A DNA stretch of 17,500 nucleotides from Monoplex corrugatus. Taxonomy: Eukaryota; Mollusca; Gastropoda; Littorinimorpha; Ranellidae. Both the position numbers and the translations under genes were made by a program. The stretch covers positions 37,501-55,000 of the forward strand of contig JAPXFY010000128.1 in the NCBI GenBank assembly GCA_030674185.1, given 5' to 3'. The notes under the pieces are model-generated. The model was not told where the DNA came from. It did not search any database and was given only the letters and a program-made list of their open reading frames with translations. Shown here piece by piece: positions 7,491 to 17,417 of the stretch (the first letter of the stretch is position 1; every line of letters starts with the position of its first letter).

Positions 7491-7856
7491 GGAACCACCA
7501 ACGTTCAGAAAATTTCAGTTTCCCAAGATAATATCTCCATGCTAGTAATAAATTTCATATGCATTGATGCCACTGTTGCCATGTGATGGAGAAGAGCCAA
7601 AGTAATCATGGTATAACCCAAACCTGCATAGAAGCCATATGTGCTGGCAAAGTTTTGAGGTTCTACCTAGCGTGTAGGTGTTATACAGACTGCATGGCAA
7701 CAGTAGAGTGTTGTCAACTGATCTAACAGCTTGAGTTCTCAGTGCTGTATTAAAAATCTGATTAACTATCAGTATCTTTTTCTTTCAAACGATGAACTAA
7801 TTTATTACCCACCCAGTATAGCCATATTGGTAAGTTATTTAAAGCTTAGCATAGTT
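7491..7856. other. Anonymous DNA between SINE and microsatellite
   Basis: No coding frame, RNA gene or repeat match seen. It may include a decayed SINE 3' end, but I cannot align it. Confidence 0.4.
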
Positions 7857-8015
7857 ATCATTATTGTAATTATTATTATTGCTATTATTATTATTATTAT
7901 TGTTGCTGTTATTATTATTATCATCATTATTATTATTATTATTGTTGTTGTCATTATCATCGTCATCATCATCTTTATTATTATGATGATGATGATGATC
8001 ATTATTATTTTTATG
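7857..8015. repeat. (ATT)n/(ATC)n trinucleotide tract
   Basis: Imperfect ATT, ATC, GTT and GAT trinucleotides over about 160 bp. It gives an Ile-rich open frame that is not a gene. Best explained as the expanded and mutated 3' tail of the minus-strand SINE next to it. Confidence 0.9.
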
Positions 8016-8190
8016 AATAGTAATTACATAGTGCTATTCACACAATCATTTGCACTCATTTCACATAACACATAATCGGACTTTTTAGTGGGGTATGGAA
8101 CACACAAGTCGTCTGACCAGTGACCACAATCCACGATTTTGTTGCATCCCACCACCAAGACTGAGAGGAAGATTCTGACCACTGGGCTAC
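7857..8190 (-). mobile_element. Probable tRNA-headed SINE with (AAT/ATC)n tail, minus strand
   Basis: On the minus strand, 8190 downward reads GTAGCCCAGTGGTCAGAATC. The 11 bases at 8189-8179 fit the box A consensus TRGCNNAGTGG exactly. A weak box B-like stretch lies near 8150-8136. The body ends in GAATAGCACTATGTAATTAC (around 8039-8020) followed by a long AAT/ATC-rich tail to 7857. A tRNA-like head, short body and LINE-like end with a repeat tail are what a SINE looks like. The family is not recognised. Confidence 0.5.
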
Positions 8191-8713
8191 ACAGGATCTC
8201 CATACTGTGAGCCCAGACCTGCATCCTGCAGATGCCACTCCAGCCACACCCTGCTGAGGACAAGACAAGGAAGCTGGCAGTCTACAGGTGACGAGTCCTT
8301 CCTGACGTAAGAAAGGGGCGCAATGAGTCAGCTTAACAGTGGGGAAAATAGCGGGGGGGGGGGGGGGAGATCGAAGTCCCATCAGTTGACTGCAGCCTGT
8401 TTTAAGCTGGGCAGCCTCCAGTCAGAAAGTCTCAGCCAGCCAAGGTCTGTCTGCTCCTCTGTGTGTCTGGGGCTTGGTGCACTACTATAGCCATGACAAG
8501 CGGACACAGCCTTGCACAAGGAAAACAAAACAAGAAGGCATATGATTCCAGCTCTTATTATAGCTAGATAGAAAGTGTGCACTAAGTGCACAGGAATCTT
8601 TGATGACTTCCTTGTAGTGGATGAAGCCATTAACACAGCCATCGTTGATAAAGAGCTCGCCAGACTGCTCCTCACCACCACGAGCACACAGCCCGGTTGC
8701 AGTTGAGCTTTTA
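8191..8713. other. Anonymous GC-richer stretch with a G15 run
   Basis: Less AT-rich than its surroundings and directly upstream of the decayed retroelement, so it may hold that element's 5' region, but no reading frame is recognisable. A run of 15 G lies at 8353-8367. Open frames on the minus strand, including a Pro run from the G tract, look like chance. Confidence 0.4.
8353..8367. repeat. Poly-G run (G15)
   Basis: Fifteen consecutive G bases. Such runs are prone to length errors in sequencing and can form G-quadruplexes. A second run of the same length lies at 17418-17432. Confidence 0.9.
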
Positions 8714-9870
8714 TCATATGGCACCGAGTGTCTCCGGTTAATCCCTCTGGGCACTGCTGCAGATCCTGTCAACATCCTCAGTGTCTATACCCCTATCCTC
8801 GCTGCATCAGCGGAAGCAAAGGATCGGTTCATTAGACACCTCATTCCACGCCTACATGATGGATTTTCATCATAGTCTTTCTTCGTGTGCAGCAGAGTCA
8901 AGCAAGGTTGAGTGATAGCTCAGACCCTCTTTGGGATCTTCTTTTCCTTTCTCATGAAGTATACCTTCGACTTGTCCACTGATGACGTCTATCTGCACAC
9001 AGATTTGATGGGAATTGTTTAACCTGGCGTGATTGCGCTTGGAGATCAAGGTCAGGACAGTACTCATCAGGGAGATGCTCTTCGCCCAGGGATGCCTTTC
9101 ATAGACTGGATGATGGTTTTGCTGACGCGTGCAAGCAGCTTGGACTCATTATCAGCCTGAAGAAGATGGACGTCAGCGCACAAGATGTCATCACTCCTAA
9201 TTTATCACAATCCACAGCGTGATCCTTGAAGTTTTATTTACCTAGGGTCCAATATCAGCAACACCCTTTCGTATGATGTTTAACTCAACCCATGGCTTGG
9301 GAAAGTAAACACCACCATGGCTAGACTGACAAATAGAAAACAGAGTGCTGACAGACACACTAAGACCCGAGTGTACCAGGCATGTATCCTCAGCAACCTA
9401 CTATATTGAAGCAAAACCTGGACAACCTACATGTACTCCCTGGCGAGCCATTGCCCCCAACGATGGTTGGTACATGTTTGTGCATAGAGAATTGACGCCT
9501 GCCAAAAGACGTCCGATAAGGACAGTCAGTCCAAGGTGCCAGAAGAGTCAGCCGCCCCTACTCTGTTTCAAGGACGCCAGCAAAAGAGACCTGAGGGCCT
9601 TCAGCATCTCCACAGACAGCTGGATAGCCCAGGCCACAGATTGCGCTGTTTGGCGTCACTCTGTCTACAATAGCATCACAGAGTCAGACATGATGAGAGA
9701 CCAGCTCTCGGCAGATAAGAGATAATGGAGGAAGTGTGCTGCATAAATTCCTGAAGTCCAGGCCTCACACTTCATCTGCACCGACTACCACTCACGCATC
9801 AGCCTGCGAAGCCGTAGTAGACGGTGCCAAGACCCATCCAACAGATGGCATTCAAGAAGTGTGAATTCAG
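8714..9870 (+). pseudogene. Decayed non-LTR retrotransposon ORF2, second family
   Basis: Pieces of one ORF2 appear in element order but in different frames with stops. The first is an endonuclease-like piece (8714-8830), SYGTECLRL then NILSVYTPI and EAKDRF. An RT piece from 8897 reads VKQG, stop, VIAQTLFGIFFSFLM. A LFAQG remnant at about 9078 sits where a FADD box would be, so its catalytic Asp pair is lost. DGFADACKQLGLIISLKK lies at 9112-9165 and YLGSNISNTLSYDV at about 9239-9280. The C-terminal PLLCFKDASKRDLRAFSIST and WIAQATDCAVWRHSV lie at about 9555-9665. A tail piece with HFICTDYHSRISLRSRSRRC ends near 9828. The stretch between endonuclease and RT palm is deleted. The family differs from the LINE at 3310-5354. 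It is an inactive fossil. Confidence 0.8.
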
Positions 9871-11185
9871 CATGGTCTAAGGACACTGAGATGGCAGTGA
9901 TAATGGGGGCATTGACTGATTTCATTGACTTGTTTAGTATTTGCCTTTGTCTTTTCTGACAGCATAGTTCGAATGTTTCATGATGAAATTGCTATGTTTG
10001 ATCAGCAACCTTATAGATCTGAAAGTCATGAAATAGGCGCCATCGTTGTTATGTGAGCATAGATGGGACGATATTCTAGTGTATATAGAAATGAAAACAA
10101 GTTCCAGCCAGGAATGGTACCAATCATAGACTGATAAGTTTTGCAGTGTGTGTTTGGTGGTCTCTTTAATCTTCAGTGAAATGCCATGTGTGTTTGGGTA
10201 TGTGTGTGTAAGAGACACTGAAACGATGTCTGTGCACATACATATACAACCAGACACATACTTTTAGTGACACTGACACATTCACCCTGTGAAATGTAAC
10301 CGTGATACTTGACCTTACTTCAAAGTACTCAACTACGCATCGTTTACTCATTTTTCATCTTTAAGCTGTCTGTGGTAACGTCTATATGTTTATGTATAAG
10401 TACCTTTTTGGCGTCATTGGTTATTTCTCTGTGTGCACTGCCGTCACTGATGTCAACATACTAACAGACTTACAAGTGTCTAGGAAAGGTCATCACACGT
10501 TCCCAACATCAATAAACTTAACTATGACATTCCTCATGAACTGTATCTTTCCTGTACCACATGGTCTACACACTGTGTCTGACAGAAGCATGACTACCAA
10601 GACTGATATTGAAGGGTGGCTGTGGTATGTATATCACAATCATGCTCGCTGCCAGCATAAATCTCCTGAATCATCATCCCATCCTTACAAATAAAAGATG
10701 ATGGTCAGTGACAGAAAACAACGGTACCATAGCAACATGCATTCTCAAATTGTCACAGAAACTCATCATTTATATTCTGCTGACCCACCACTGATACACA
10801 CTTTTCTTCGTGATCACAGTGTCAGCATCACGGCTTCTCACGCACGTTCCCAGATATGTAATAGTGTCACATACGTACACGTATAATACAGAACCTTTCA
10901 CCAGTCACTGTGGTAATGTGTTTAGTGGAACAGATTCATGGCTTGGAGGATGTATGTTAACATGGTATGAATCCACGCCAACCTCGGGTTTTTAGTTCGA
11001 ACAATTTCATATCCAATAATAAGCAAGTTGTGGGCTCATTGGGAGGCCTTTTTATCAATTTTATATTCAAGTTTAGGCACGAATTCATACAATATAAACT
11101 TCATTTTTGTAGAACACACACTTAATAGATATCATACACGATAATCGAAATATACAGAAGAATATATATGTTTATTTATGATCAA

Positions 11186-11186
<1 letters not shown>
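9871..11186. other. Anonymous AT-rich DNA
   Basis: About 1.3 kb without a recognised repeat, RNA gene or protein match. Open frames of 60-107 codons on both strands show no domain or consistent splice context. A few GTGTGT and CACACA words occur, but no array. Confidence 0.45.
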
Positions 11187-11256
<70 letters not shown>

Positions 11257-11329
11257 CACTCACACACACACACACAAACACACACACAAACACATACACA
11301 AACACATTCGCGCGCGCGCACACACACAC
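11187..11329. repeat. (AC)n microsatellite with (CG)n patch, in copy 3
   Basis: A long AC tract with AAACAC interruptions, then alternating CG at 11309-11319, then AC again. It replaces part of block X: short CACCCACACAC seeds lie at the matching place in copies 1 (about 1490-1503) and 2 (about 2950-2961), so this array probably grew from one. Confidence 0.9.
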
Positions 11330-11450
11330 TGAAAAAAAATCGAAATATTCGAATTTGAAAAAGATTCTGATTGTTTCATTACAATGAATTATATCGTATC
11401 GTCTGGACTGCCTTGTGTAGTGTTGCATTTTTTCTTGTATTGTGTTGAAT
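11330..11450 (+). repeat. Composite repeat copy 3, end of block X
   Basis: CTGAAAAAAAATCG, GAAAAAGATTCTGATTG and ATGAATTATATCGTATCGTC align with 1592-1660 and 3045-3125. The 5' part of X with the palindromes is absent or unrecognisable here. Confidence 0.6.
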
Positions 11451-11800
11451 TCCTATGCATTTTATTGTATTTTAGTGTTGTGTTTTGTTGTGTTGTTTAG
11501 CGTTGTGTTGTATTGTGTTATTTTATTTTTATTGTCTTGTGTTGTAGTATATCGTCTTGTATCATATATTGTTTCATAGCTTATCGTATCAGATCAGATC
11601 ATGTACTATCGTATCGTATCGTATCGTATCGTATCGTATCGTATCGTATCGTATTGTATTCTGTTTAATTGTATTGCATTGCATTGTTTTGTATCACGTT
11701 GTATTGAATTATATTGTATTGAATTAAATTGCATTGAGTTGTATTGTGTTGTTTTGTTGTGTTATGTTGCGTTGTTGTATTGTATTGTATTGTAATGTAC
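11385..11800 (+). repeat. Pentamer zone, copy 3
   Basis: About 400 bp of TATTG, TTGTG, TTGCA and GAATTA-type pentamers with a core of about nine perfect ATCGT units at 11608-11652. The CpG-containing core is flanked by TATTG and TATCA variants. It leads directly into block Y. No LINE interrupts it, which shows the pentamers belong to the composite unit. Confidence 0.9.
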
Positions 11801-12144
11801 TGTGTATGGTCTAGTGCATAGGTATCCATTTAAGATGCGAGAAATGTTGACTCAGTTATCAGTCCAATCTTGAGCAAGGGTGTTTGAGCCAGTCTTTCAC
11901 ATGAGACAATAAACATATGTCTCATATGCACAAGACTCTTTGAGCACGTAAAAGAACTCACAGCAAAGGAGGTATTCCTGACAAAATGTTGTTGAAAAAA
12001 AATCAACTATCACAGGTGAACAGAAATATTTGCAGATAGAAAAATAGAACAGTAGTGCAACTCTGTGATGACCAGATTTTCCTGTGGACAGTAAGGTTGC
12101 CTTTCGCACAGTAAATCTGTTGGGATTAAAAGAAAAACAATATC
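11801..12144 (+). mobile_element. SINE-like block Y, copy 3
   Basis: The copy with the best preserved tRNA head. Box A TGGTCTAGTGC is at 11807-11817 and a degraded box B CAGTCCAATCTT at 11860-11871. The body has ACATGAGACAATAAACATA, GCACGTAAAAGAACTCACAG and GTAAATCTGTTGGGATTAAA. It keeps SINE text (ATGAGACAATAAAC, AAAAGAACTCACAG) closer to the remembered consensus than copies 1 and 2. Confidence 0.7.
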
Positions 12145-12790
12145 AAAACACCATTGTCAGAATTGTCACAGATACCGTGGCTTTTTATACCCTGACCTCG
12201 ATGTTACATGGCCTCCTTTTTAGTTTTCTTGTAACGTTTGCATACCTGATATGAATTCACGTTGAGGTCTTTGGTGTCTGGTTCATTACATCTGTCGTTA
12301 GCGGGTCAGCCATGGTCTCCTTATCTGGGGTCTCTCACTCGTTCTGGCAATACAACTGACAAATTTCTGTCATTAGTGGAGGGTATAGATAAGAGCAGTT
12401 AAGTTAGATAAGAGCAGGCACTTTTGAGTACCATTGATATGATCAAGCAACACCACATGGTCTTTTAGGTTAATAACCTCATGGCAGCTTGACATCTCTG
12501 GTTCTTGAGGGCTTCCTGGCACAGAGACGTCGAATGCATAAACTTTAAGTTGTGTATTGTGCAGCTGGAATGGTAGTTGTGGATTCCACGCCACTAAGGC
12601 AGTGCAAAGGCTGAGATAAAAAGATATCAGTAGAAATATATGATAGGACAGCAGTGTATCAAAGGTTACCTCCTTAATTGTCTGTGCGTGGCTGTTCTAC
12701 ATAATGACCAGTGCATCACTAAAAGAGTTAAAGCACCGTTCTGGGAACAGAAAGGCCTATGGGCAATTCTCACTGGGAATGGACATTTCC
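12145..12790 (+). repeat. Composite repeat copy 3, block Z and SINE start
   Basis: Aligns with 5783-6370 and 6645-7110: ATACCCTGACCTCG, TTCACGTTGAGGTCTTTGG, AGCCATGGTCTCCTTA, GCTTGACATCTCTGGTTC, TTGTGTATTGTGCAGCTGGA, GACAGCAGTGTATC and ACTAAAAGAGTTAAAGCA. Homology fades after GGCAATTCTC near 12770. An insertion of about 50 bp follows TTATCTGG near 12328. Confidence 0.75.
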
Positions 12791-13202
12791 TTCATTTGCA
12801 TTCCCCTTCTTTTCCATGGAATTTCCAGTCTGTTTTGGACGAAAGGAGAAGAAGCAGCTCCTGTTGAGGTGACTACGAGAACAAGAATGAAATGGTTACA
12901 TATCAGAGACATGGCAAGAATTCTTGCATGACATTTCTTTAAAAGAGGGTGACGATAATAGTGATAATTATTGCCAAACATTTTACTGATTGGTTTGATG
13001 TACACTGCTATTTGCATTAGCAAGAAATGGGAATCAAAACATATAAATATAAAAGTGTTAAAAGAGGTAGACTATCACTTTTTCTATACAGTTATTTTTT
13101 TAAATGTCTTTTGTGTATATCTACGTAGGTATATGTTTATACGCATGACAACTAGACATAATTAAACACTCAAATTTTCCCATTTTCTGTTGAAAAGAAA
13201 GG
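12791..13202. other. Anonymous AT-rich DNA
   Basis: No recognised gene or repeat. The overlapping open frames on both strands around 12640-13020 mostly translate the end of the composite repeat and show no domain. Confidence 0.45.
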
Positions 13203-13341
13203 AAAGGAATGTGCGTATGTGCGTGCATATGTTTCTAAATGTGTGTGTTTATGCGTGTGTATGTGTGTGTGTGTTTGTGTTTGTGTTTGTGTGTGTGTGT
13301 GTGTGTGCGTGTGTGTGTGTATGTATGTATGTATGTATGTA

Positions 13342-13420
<79 letters not shown>

Positions 13421-13504
13421 TCGTTTGCGTGTGCTTGTGTGTATGTATGTGTGTGCGTGTGTTTGTTTGTGTGCGTGTGTGTATATGTATGTGTGTTTGT
13501 GTAA

Positions 13505-13578
<74 letters not shown>

Positions 13579-13610
13579 CAGACAGACAGACAGACAGACA
13601 GAAAGAAAGT
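13203..13610. repeat. Compound microsatellite: GT, GTAT, GA, GACA
   Basis: (GT)n with many TAT and CGT interruptions (about 13220-13533), an inner (GTAT)n block (13318-13347), then (GA)n (13534-13571) and (GACA)n (about 13571-13602). Open frames in four or more frames across it (Cys/Val, His/Thr, Arg/Glu) are repeat artefacts. Confidence 0.95.
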
Positions 13611-15159
13611 GCATATCTATGAGGAAAATCGTATTAACAGAACATTCTCACCTCTTTTATATGAGGGTTTTCGCCGAATTGTGGGGAAATAATGTGTCCG
13701 CAAATGGACTACAAAAGTGCAATAAGTTTGCAAAGTTAGACACACATTCACCTTGACATGGACCAAAAACAATGCCTCAAATCAGTTGTTTTCAAAGAAC
13801 ATGTTTGAATTGCATGTGTGTATTTTCAGCCATATTGCTCGTCTCATCAGCAAGAAAGCTGCCGCACTTTCAACTGGAAATCAGATTGTGAAATATTTCA
13901 TCATTTGTCTCTTTGACCAGAGGCATTGCTCATTGCATAAATGGTATAAATCATGTATAACCTCACGTTCCTGAGAGGTCATAGTGTTATGCACCAGCTT
14001 ATAGTGTTTGTCAAAACTATTTTTTTCCCGTCAATCATTGTAATAAATGCAATCCCACTTCACATGCAGTTAGCACTTCTACTAAGATAAGAAACACAAA
14101 AATGCAACTAGAGCGTCTACAAGGGTCAACTCTAAACAGAACGTACACAAATCTTTAAATTAAGCATGAGTACGTATTTTGGGGAAGAAATGTGGATATA
14201 TAAAGTGTGTTTGAGTGAGAAATGCAAACATAAGTGTCAAGAGTAAAACGTAGTCTATATATTGAAAAAAACAAAAACAACTATATCTGTCGATTTATTC
14301 GATTCACACCATATTGCAATTGTTTGCAACCAAATACAAAAATGAAGGAAAAGAAACAACAATGATTTTTCCAATCCAGACAAGTTTCTTCGCTTTTTCA
14401 GCAATTTTTGTGTTGAGGACATGGGAGTAGCTTACCTCAGTTCAGAGTGTGCCTTGTCCCTAAGCACACATATAGGAACTTATTCATTGATGGAAGAAGC
14501 AACATTGACATGTCGAGATCTGCTGTCATGATCTCTGTCAGTGAGAACATCCCTAGAGGCATCTTGCTTTTTATCTTGGATGCTGCTGGAGAAGACACAC
14601 AAACCGTAAATGATTGTGGAATGAGTTTGTAGGTGACTAAGTTGTTGCTGAACATAACGGCTGATCGATTAGTGACTTACATCAGTACCTAGGAGTATGT
14701 ATCAGGGTTAGTATGGCAGTGGTCTTTTGGAGTCTACAGTCTAGAGTTTATTTCTGATTTTCTTGGTAGTTGGTAAATTCCATATGCTCTCTGGCCATTT
14801 CGCAGACTTCAGACTTTAAACTTTAAAACACCTGATTACACAATGATAAAAAAGTAGGTCTAATTGCATCTGCCCCACAGCCAAAAATCGTTACTCTACA
14901 CACAGCATCAAAGCCATATTAAAAACAAACTCTTTAAGCCTGCACAAAACCTTTATGCTGGTAAGGTCTTGAAGTGGAGAGGGGAACGGGGTTCTTGTAC
15001 CACAGACACCACCAGAATAATTGGAGCATTAAGATGGACATGCAACAAACACACTTTTAATGTGTGTGGTGGGATTAAACTTGAGACTATTATATGTTGA
15101 GCCGAAGGCTCTGTCAAAAGAGTCAACTGACCGGTGTTTTCCTGTAATGTACTATTTTT
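13611..15159. other. Anonymous AT-rich DNA
   Basis: No recognised gene. Two antisense-overlapping open frames at 14437-14655 (72 codons on minus, 61 on plus) encode plain-looking protein but match nothing I know. A TTTTCAG at 13824-13830 precedes a short open stretch. Neither has enough context to call an exon. Confidence 0.45.
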
Positions 15160-15395
15160 TAATGTTACCTTAGTAGATGGATTGCCCAACAAGAGAATGA
15201 GATATTCCAGATTTGAACCCAGGTTGGTACATGTATTTTTCCTCGTGTACCCTACCCCTTTCCACTAGACCTGGTGTGGTTGTTCTGAAGCTGCCAATTT
15301 CTTTCTCAGATAGACAATGAATTGAGATCCCATGTGCAGCGTATACCTATCATTCACAATAGAGCTCATGACACATAATAATGGCAACCATAAAA
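15160..15395 (+). mobile_element. Diverged tRNA-SINE, same type as 6304-6485
   Basis: Box B AGATTTGAACCC at 15209-15220 is the best preserved of this type in the window. A weak box A-like TTAGTAGATGG lies about 40 bases upstream. Then come TTTCCACTAGACCTGGTGTG, ATAGACAATGAATTGAG, CCCATGTGCAGCG and ATGGCAACCAT. After the GGCAACC word it goes straight into an A-rich tail, so it may be a short SINE form or an internally deleted copy. Confidence 0.6.
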
Positions 15396-15505
15396 ACAAA
15401 AAAACAAAAAAAACAAAAACGAACAACCCTTTAGACGCATACAAAAACAAACAAACAAGAAGCAAATAAGCAGATAAACAAACAAATACACAAACAAACA
15501 AAAGC
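15391..15505 (+). repeat. A-rich (CAAA)n tail
   Basis: AAAAAC and CAAA units over about 110 bp directly after the SINE body, as expected of a retroposed 3' tail that has mutated. On the minus strand it gives a Phe/Val/Leu-rich open frame that is not a gene. Confidence 0.75.
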
Positions 15506-16313
15506 CAACCAACAACAACAAACGACAGAAAATTAACAAAGAAGTGAGAGATGCATAAAACTTTTTATTTTCAATTCGCCTTGTCTGATCTTTTTCGTCC
15601 ATTTTACTGAATCATTGACTTAATGTTGTCTTTATGATGATGGCAAAAATGTTCAAATCCGCTCTATCTCAATCTCTTATCCATTTTCTCTTTTACACGC
15701 AAGCACACACACACAAACACACACACAAACACACTTATTCTGTAACTGTGGATTTACAGCTGCTTCATTCACTGTCCGTTTTTCAGCGAAACAAACGAGC
15801 AGTGGAAAAATCAGCATATGGCCACCCACTGGAGGAGACTATACTTTGTCAGGTTACTTTGATGGTGTCCTGTAGTCATTTGTGCTTGAAAATGGCATGG
15901 ACTGCATTATGAAATGTAATATCCACAGTAAACGTTAAACTCAAATGGCATTGTATGGTGGGATACATTGTTGAAGTTTCCTGTCACAAGATGGACAAAA
16001 ACGTAGAAGAACTAACTCATTACAGGCAAGGGCAGCCTTTTTTTTTAATGAAGTAGCCTCCTTTCACCTTCAGAATGGTATTTGAGTGTATTACTGACAG
16101 TTGTAAATGGTTATTATATTTGTCAACAAGATGTGGTAATGTCGGCAAAGCGAAACAACCAACATTTGAGCAATCCCTTTAAAGAGTGAAGCGTAAAGAA
16201 TGTATTTTTTTACTTGTGTGTTTTCCTATTTAGTAAATTATCTTCTGAAAGTATAATTCATGGAATCTGGCTTTCGATATGAAAAATATGTGGATTGAGC
16301 AGTTTGGTATCAA
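15506..16313. other. Anonymous DNA with a short (CA)n
   Basis: Contains a small (CACACAAA)n patch at 15699-15735. The 92-codon open frame spanning it has no domain. Nothing else recognised. Confidence 0.4.
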
Positions 16314-16359
16314 TCAAAAACAAACAAACAAACAAACAACAACAACAACAACAACAAAT
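16314..16359 (+). repeat. (CAAA)n-(CAA)n microsatellite
   Basis: CAAACAAACAAACAAACAA followed by about six CAA units. This could be the 3' tail of an old + strand retroelement, but the DNA upstream is not recognisable. Confidence 0.85.
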
Positions 16360-16519
16360 ACCTTTTTCCAGTTACTGATCACATTTGCAGTGAAATAACG
16401 ATGGAAATCTCAATGAATAACTCTTTAGTTTGGTAGAATGATAGATCAGGTGATCTGCTTCCAACCAATTTCATTGGTTGTCGCAACTGAGATATTGTTT
16501 TAATGATATATGTTTGCAG

Positions 16520-16798
16520 AGAGCTAAACAATTGCATTTCCTGGTATTGCAACTACCACTGAGCTGCATTCCTGATGAATTAATAAGACACTTTCATATT
16601 ATCTTTTATTCTTCTTGCATACAAGGAAATGGCCAAAACCAAGGTTTAGTTTTGACAGACAAAACAGAAGATAAGTTATCTGAGAAAGAATATTCGAAGA
16701 ATTTTAAAAGTCAGATTTGTCTTGATCCTAAATATGCAAACGATCTTGCTGCCAGAAATATAAGGCAAAAGAAGAAGATGAAAAAGGAGATATGGTAA
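16520..16798 (+). other. Unidentified open frame with a possible splice acceptor
   Basis: A stretch open to a TAA at 16796-16798 is preceded by a TTTGCAG acceptor-like word (16513-16519). The translation is mixed: a hydrophobic part (LHFLVLQLPLSCIPDELIRH) followed by a Lys/Glu-rich part ending KKKMKKEIW. It has a more protein-like composition than the other short frames, but I recognise no family and there is no polypyrimidine tract of note. It could be a terminal coding exon or chance. Low confidence. Confidence 0.15.
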
Positions 16799-17417
16799 TG
16801 ATGATGAGACTTGCTTCCATTCAAAAAGGAATTAAACTGCAAATCTTAAACTCGACACTTCTATATGAGAACCAGACAAAAAAAAAGCATCCTCCAAAAT
16901 CCATCATGTTGTCATTCTTCAAGCTGCGTTTTGCAGGATACGCTGAGGAAGCCTATCACCGCCATGACGAGTCATATCATATAAAACTTTATACTATTGA
17001 ACAAAATCTGTACAAGAATGTGTCTGTGGTCTGGGCCTCATTGCTGTGTTTGGTGTGGCCATGTCCTGGAGTTTGTGATCTCCCCACTTTGCCATTTAGT
17101 TTGAAAACAAGATAATTGATGACTGGGTCTGAATTGGTCATTCAGCGCATGGACAGCCCCCATTTGCTTGATAAAATAGCTACCATGTGACGTTGGGAGC
17201 TTGGGTTATTTTTCGGAAAGTAGCGAGACATTGATGCTCTTGATCCCATCCAGCACCATAGGGGTTTTCTTGTTAACTGAAATGATATTTTCAGTTTTCG
17301 AAGATACTAGGATGGGGTGGGGGTGGGTATTGTGAGGGACTGATCACACTGGCACCAAATGAATGTTAAATAATCAATCAATCAACCAATTGGAGATAGA
17401 ATATTTGTTTTACAGGA
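16799..17417. other. Anonymous DNA with a G-rich cluster
   Basis: A 107-codon open frame at 16792-17115 shows no domain. A G-rich cluster at 17314-17338 has G runs of 4, 5, 3 and 3 and could form a G-quadruplex. A small (AATC)n patch lies at about 17370-17384. Confidence 0.4.

Noticed and set aside
7731..8075. A 114-codon Ile-rich frame that looks like a membrane protein
   Set aside because: It translates the ATT/ATC tract, so hydrophobicity is an artefact of the repeat.
8056..8382. A minus-strand frame of 108 codons starting with a Pro run
   Set aside because: The Pro run comes from the G15 tract and the rest overlaps the minus-strand SINE head; no domain is visible.
13190..13622. Four to five long open frames on both strands
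   Set aside because: All are translations of the compound GT/GTAT/GA/GACA microsatellite.
13824..13974. Possible exon after TTTTCAG reading HIARLISKKAAALSTG
   Set aside because: Short, no known family, no donor site or partner exon that I can support.
14437..14655. Antisense-overlapping open frames of 72 and 61 codons
   Set aside because: Neither matches a family I know, and with both strands open neither can be preferred; could be chance.
15265..15602. Hydrophobic minus-strand frames that look like membrane segments
   Set aside because: They are the complement of the A-rich (CAAA)n SINE tail.
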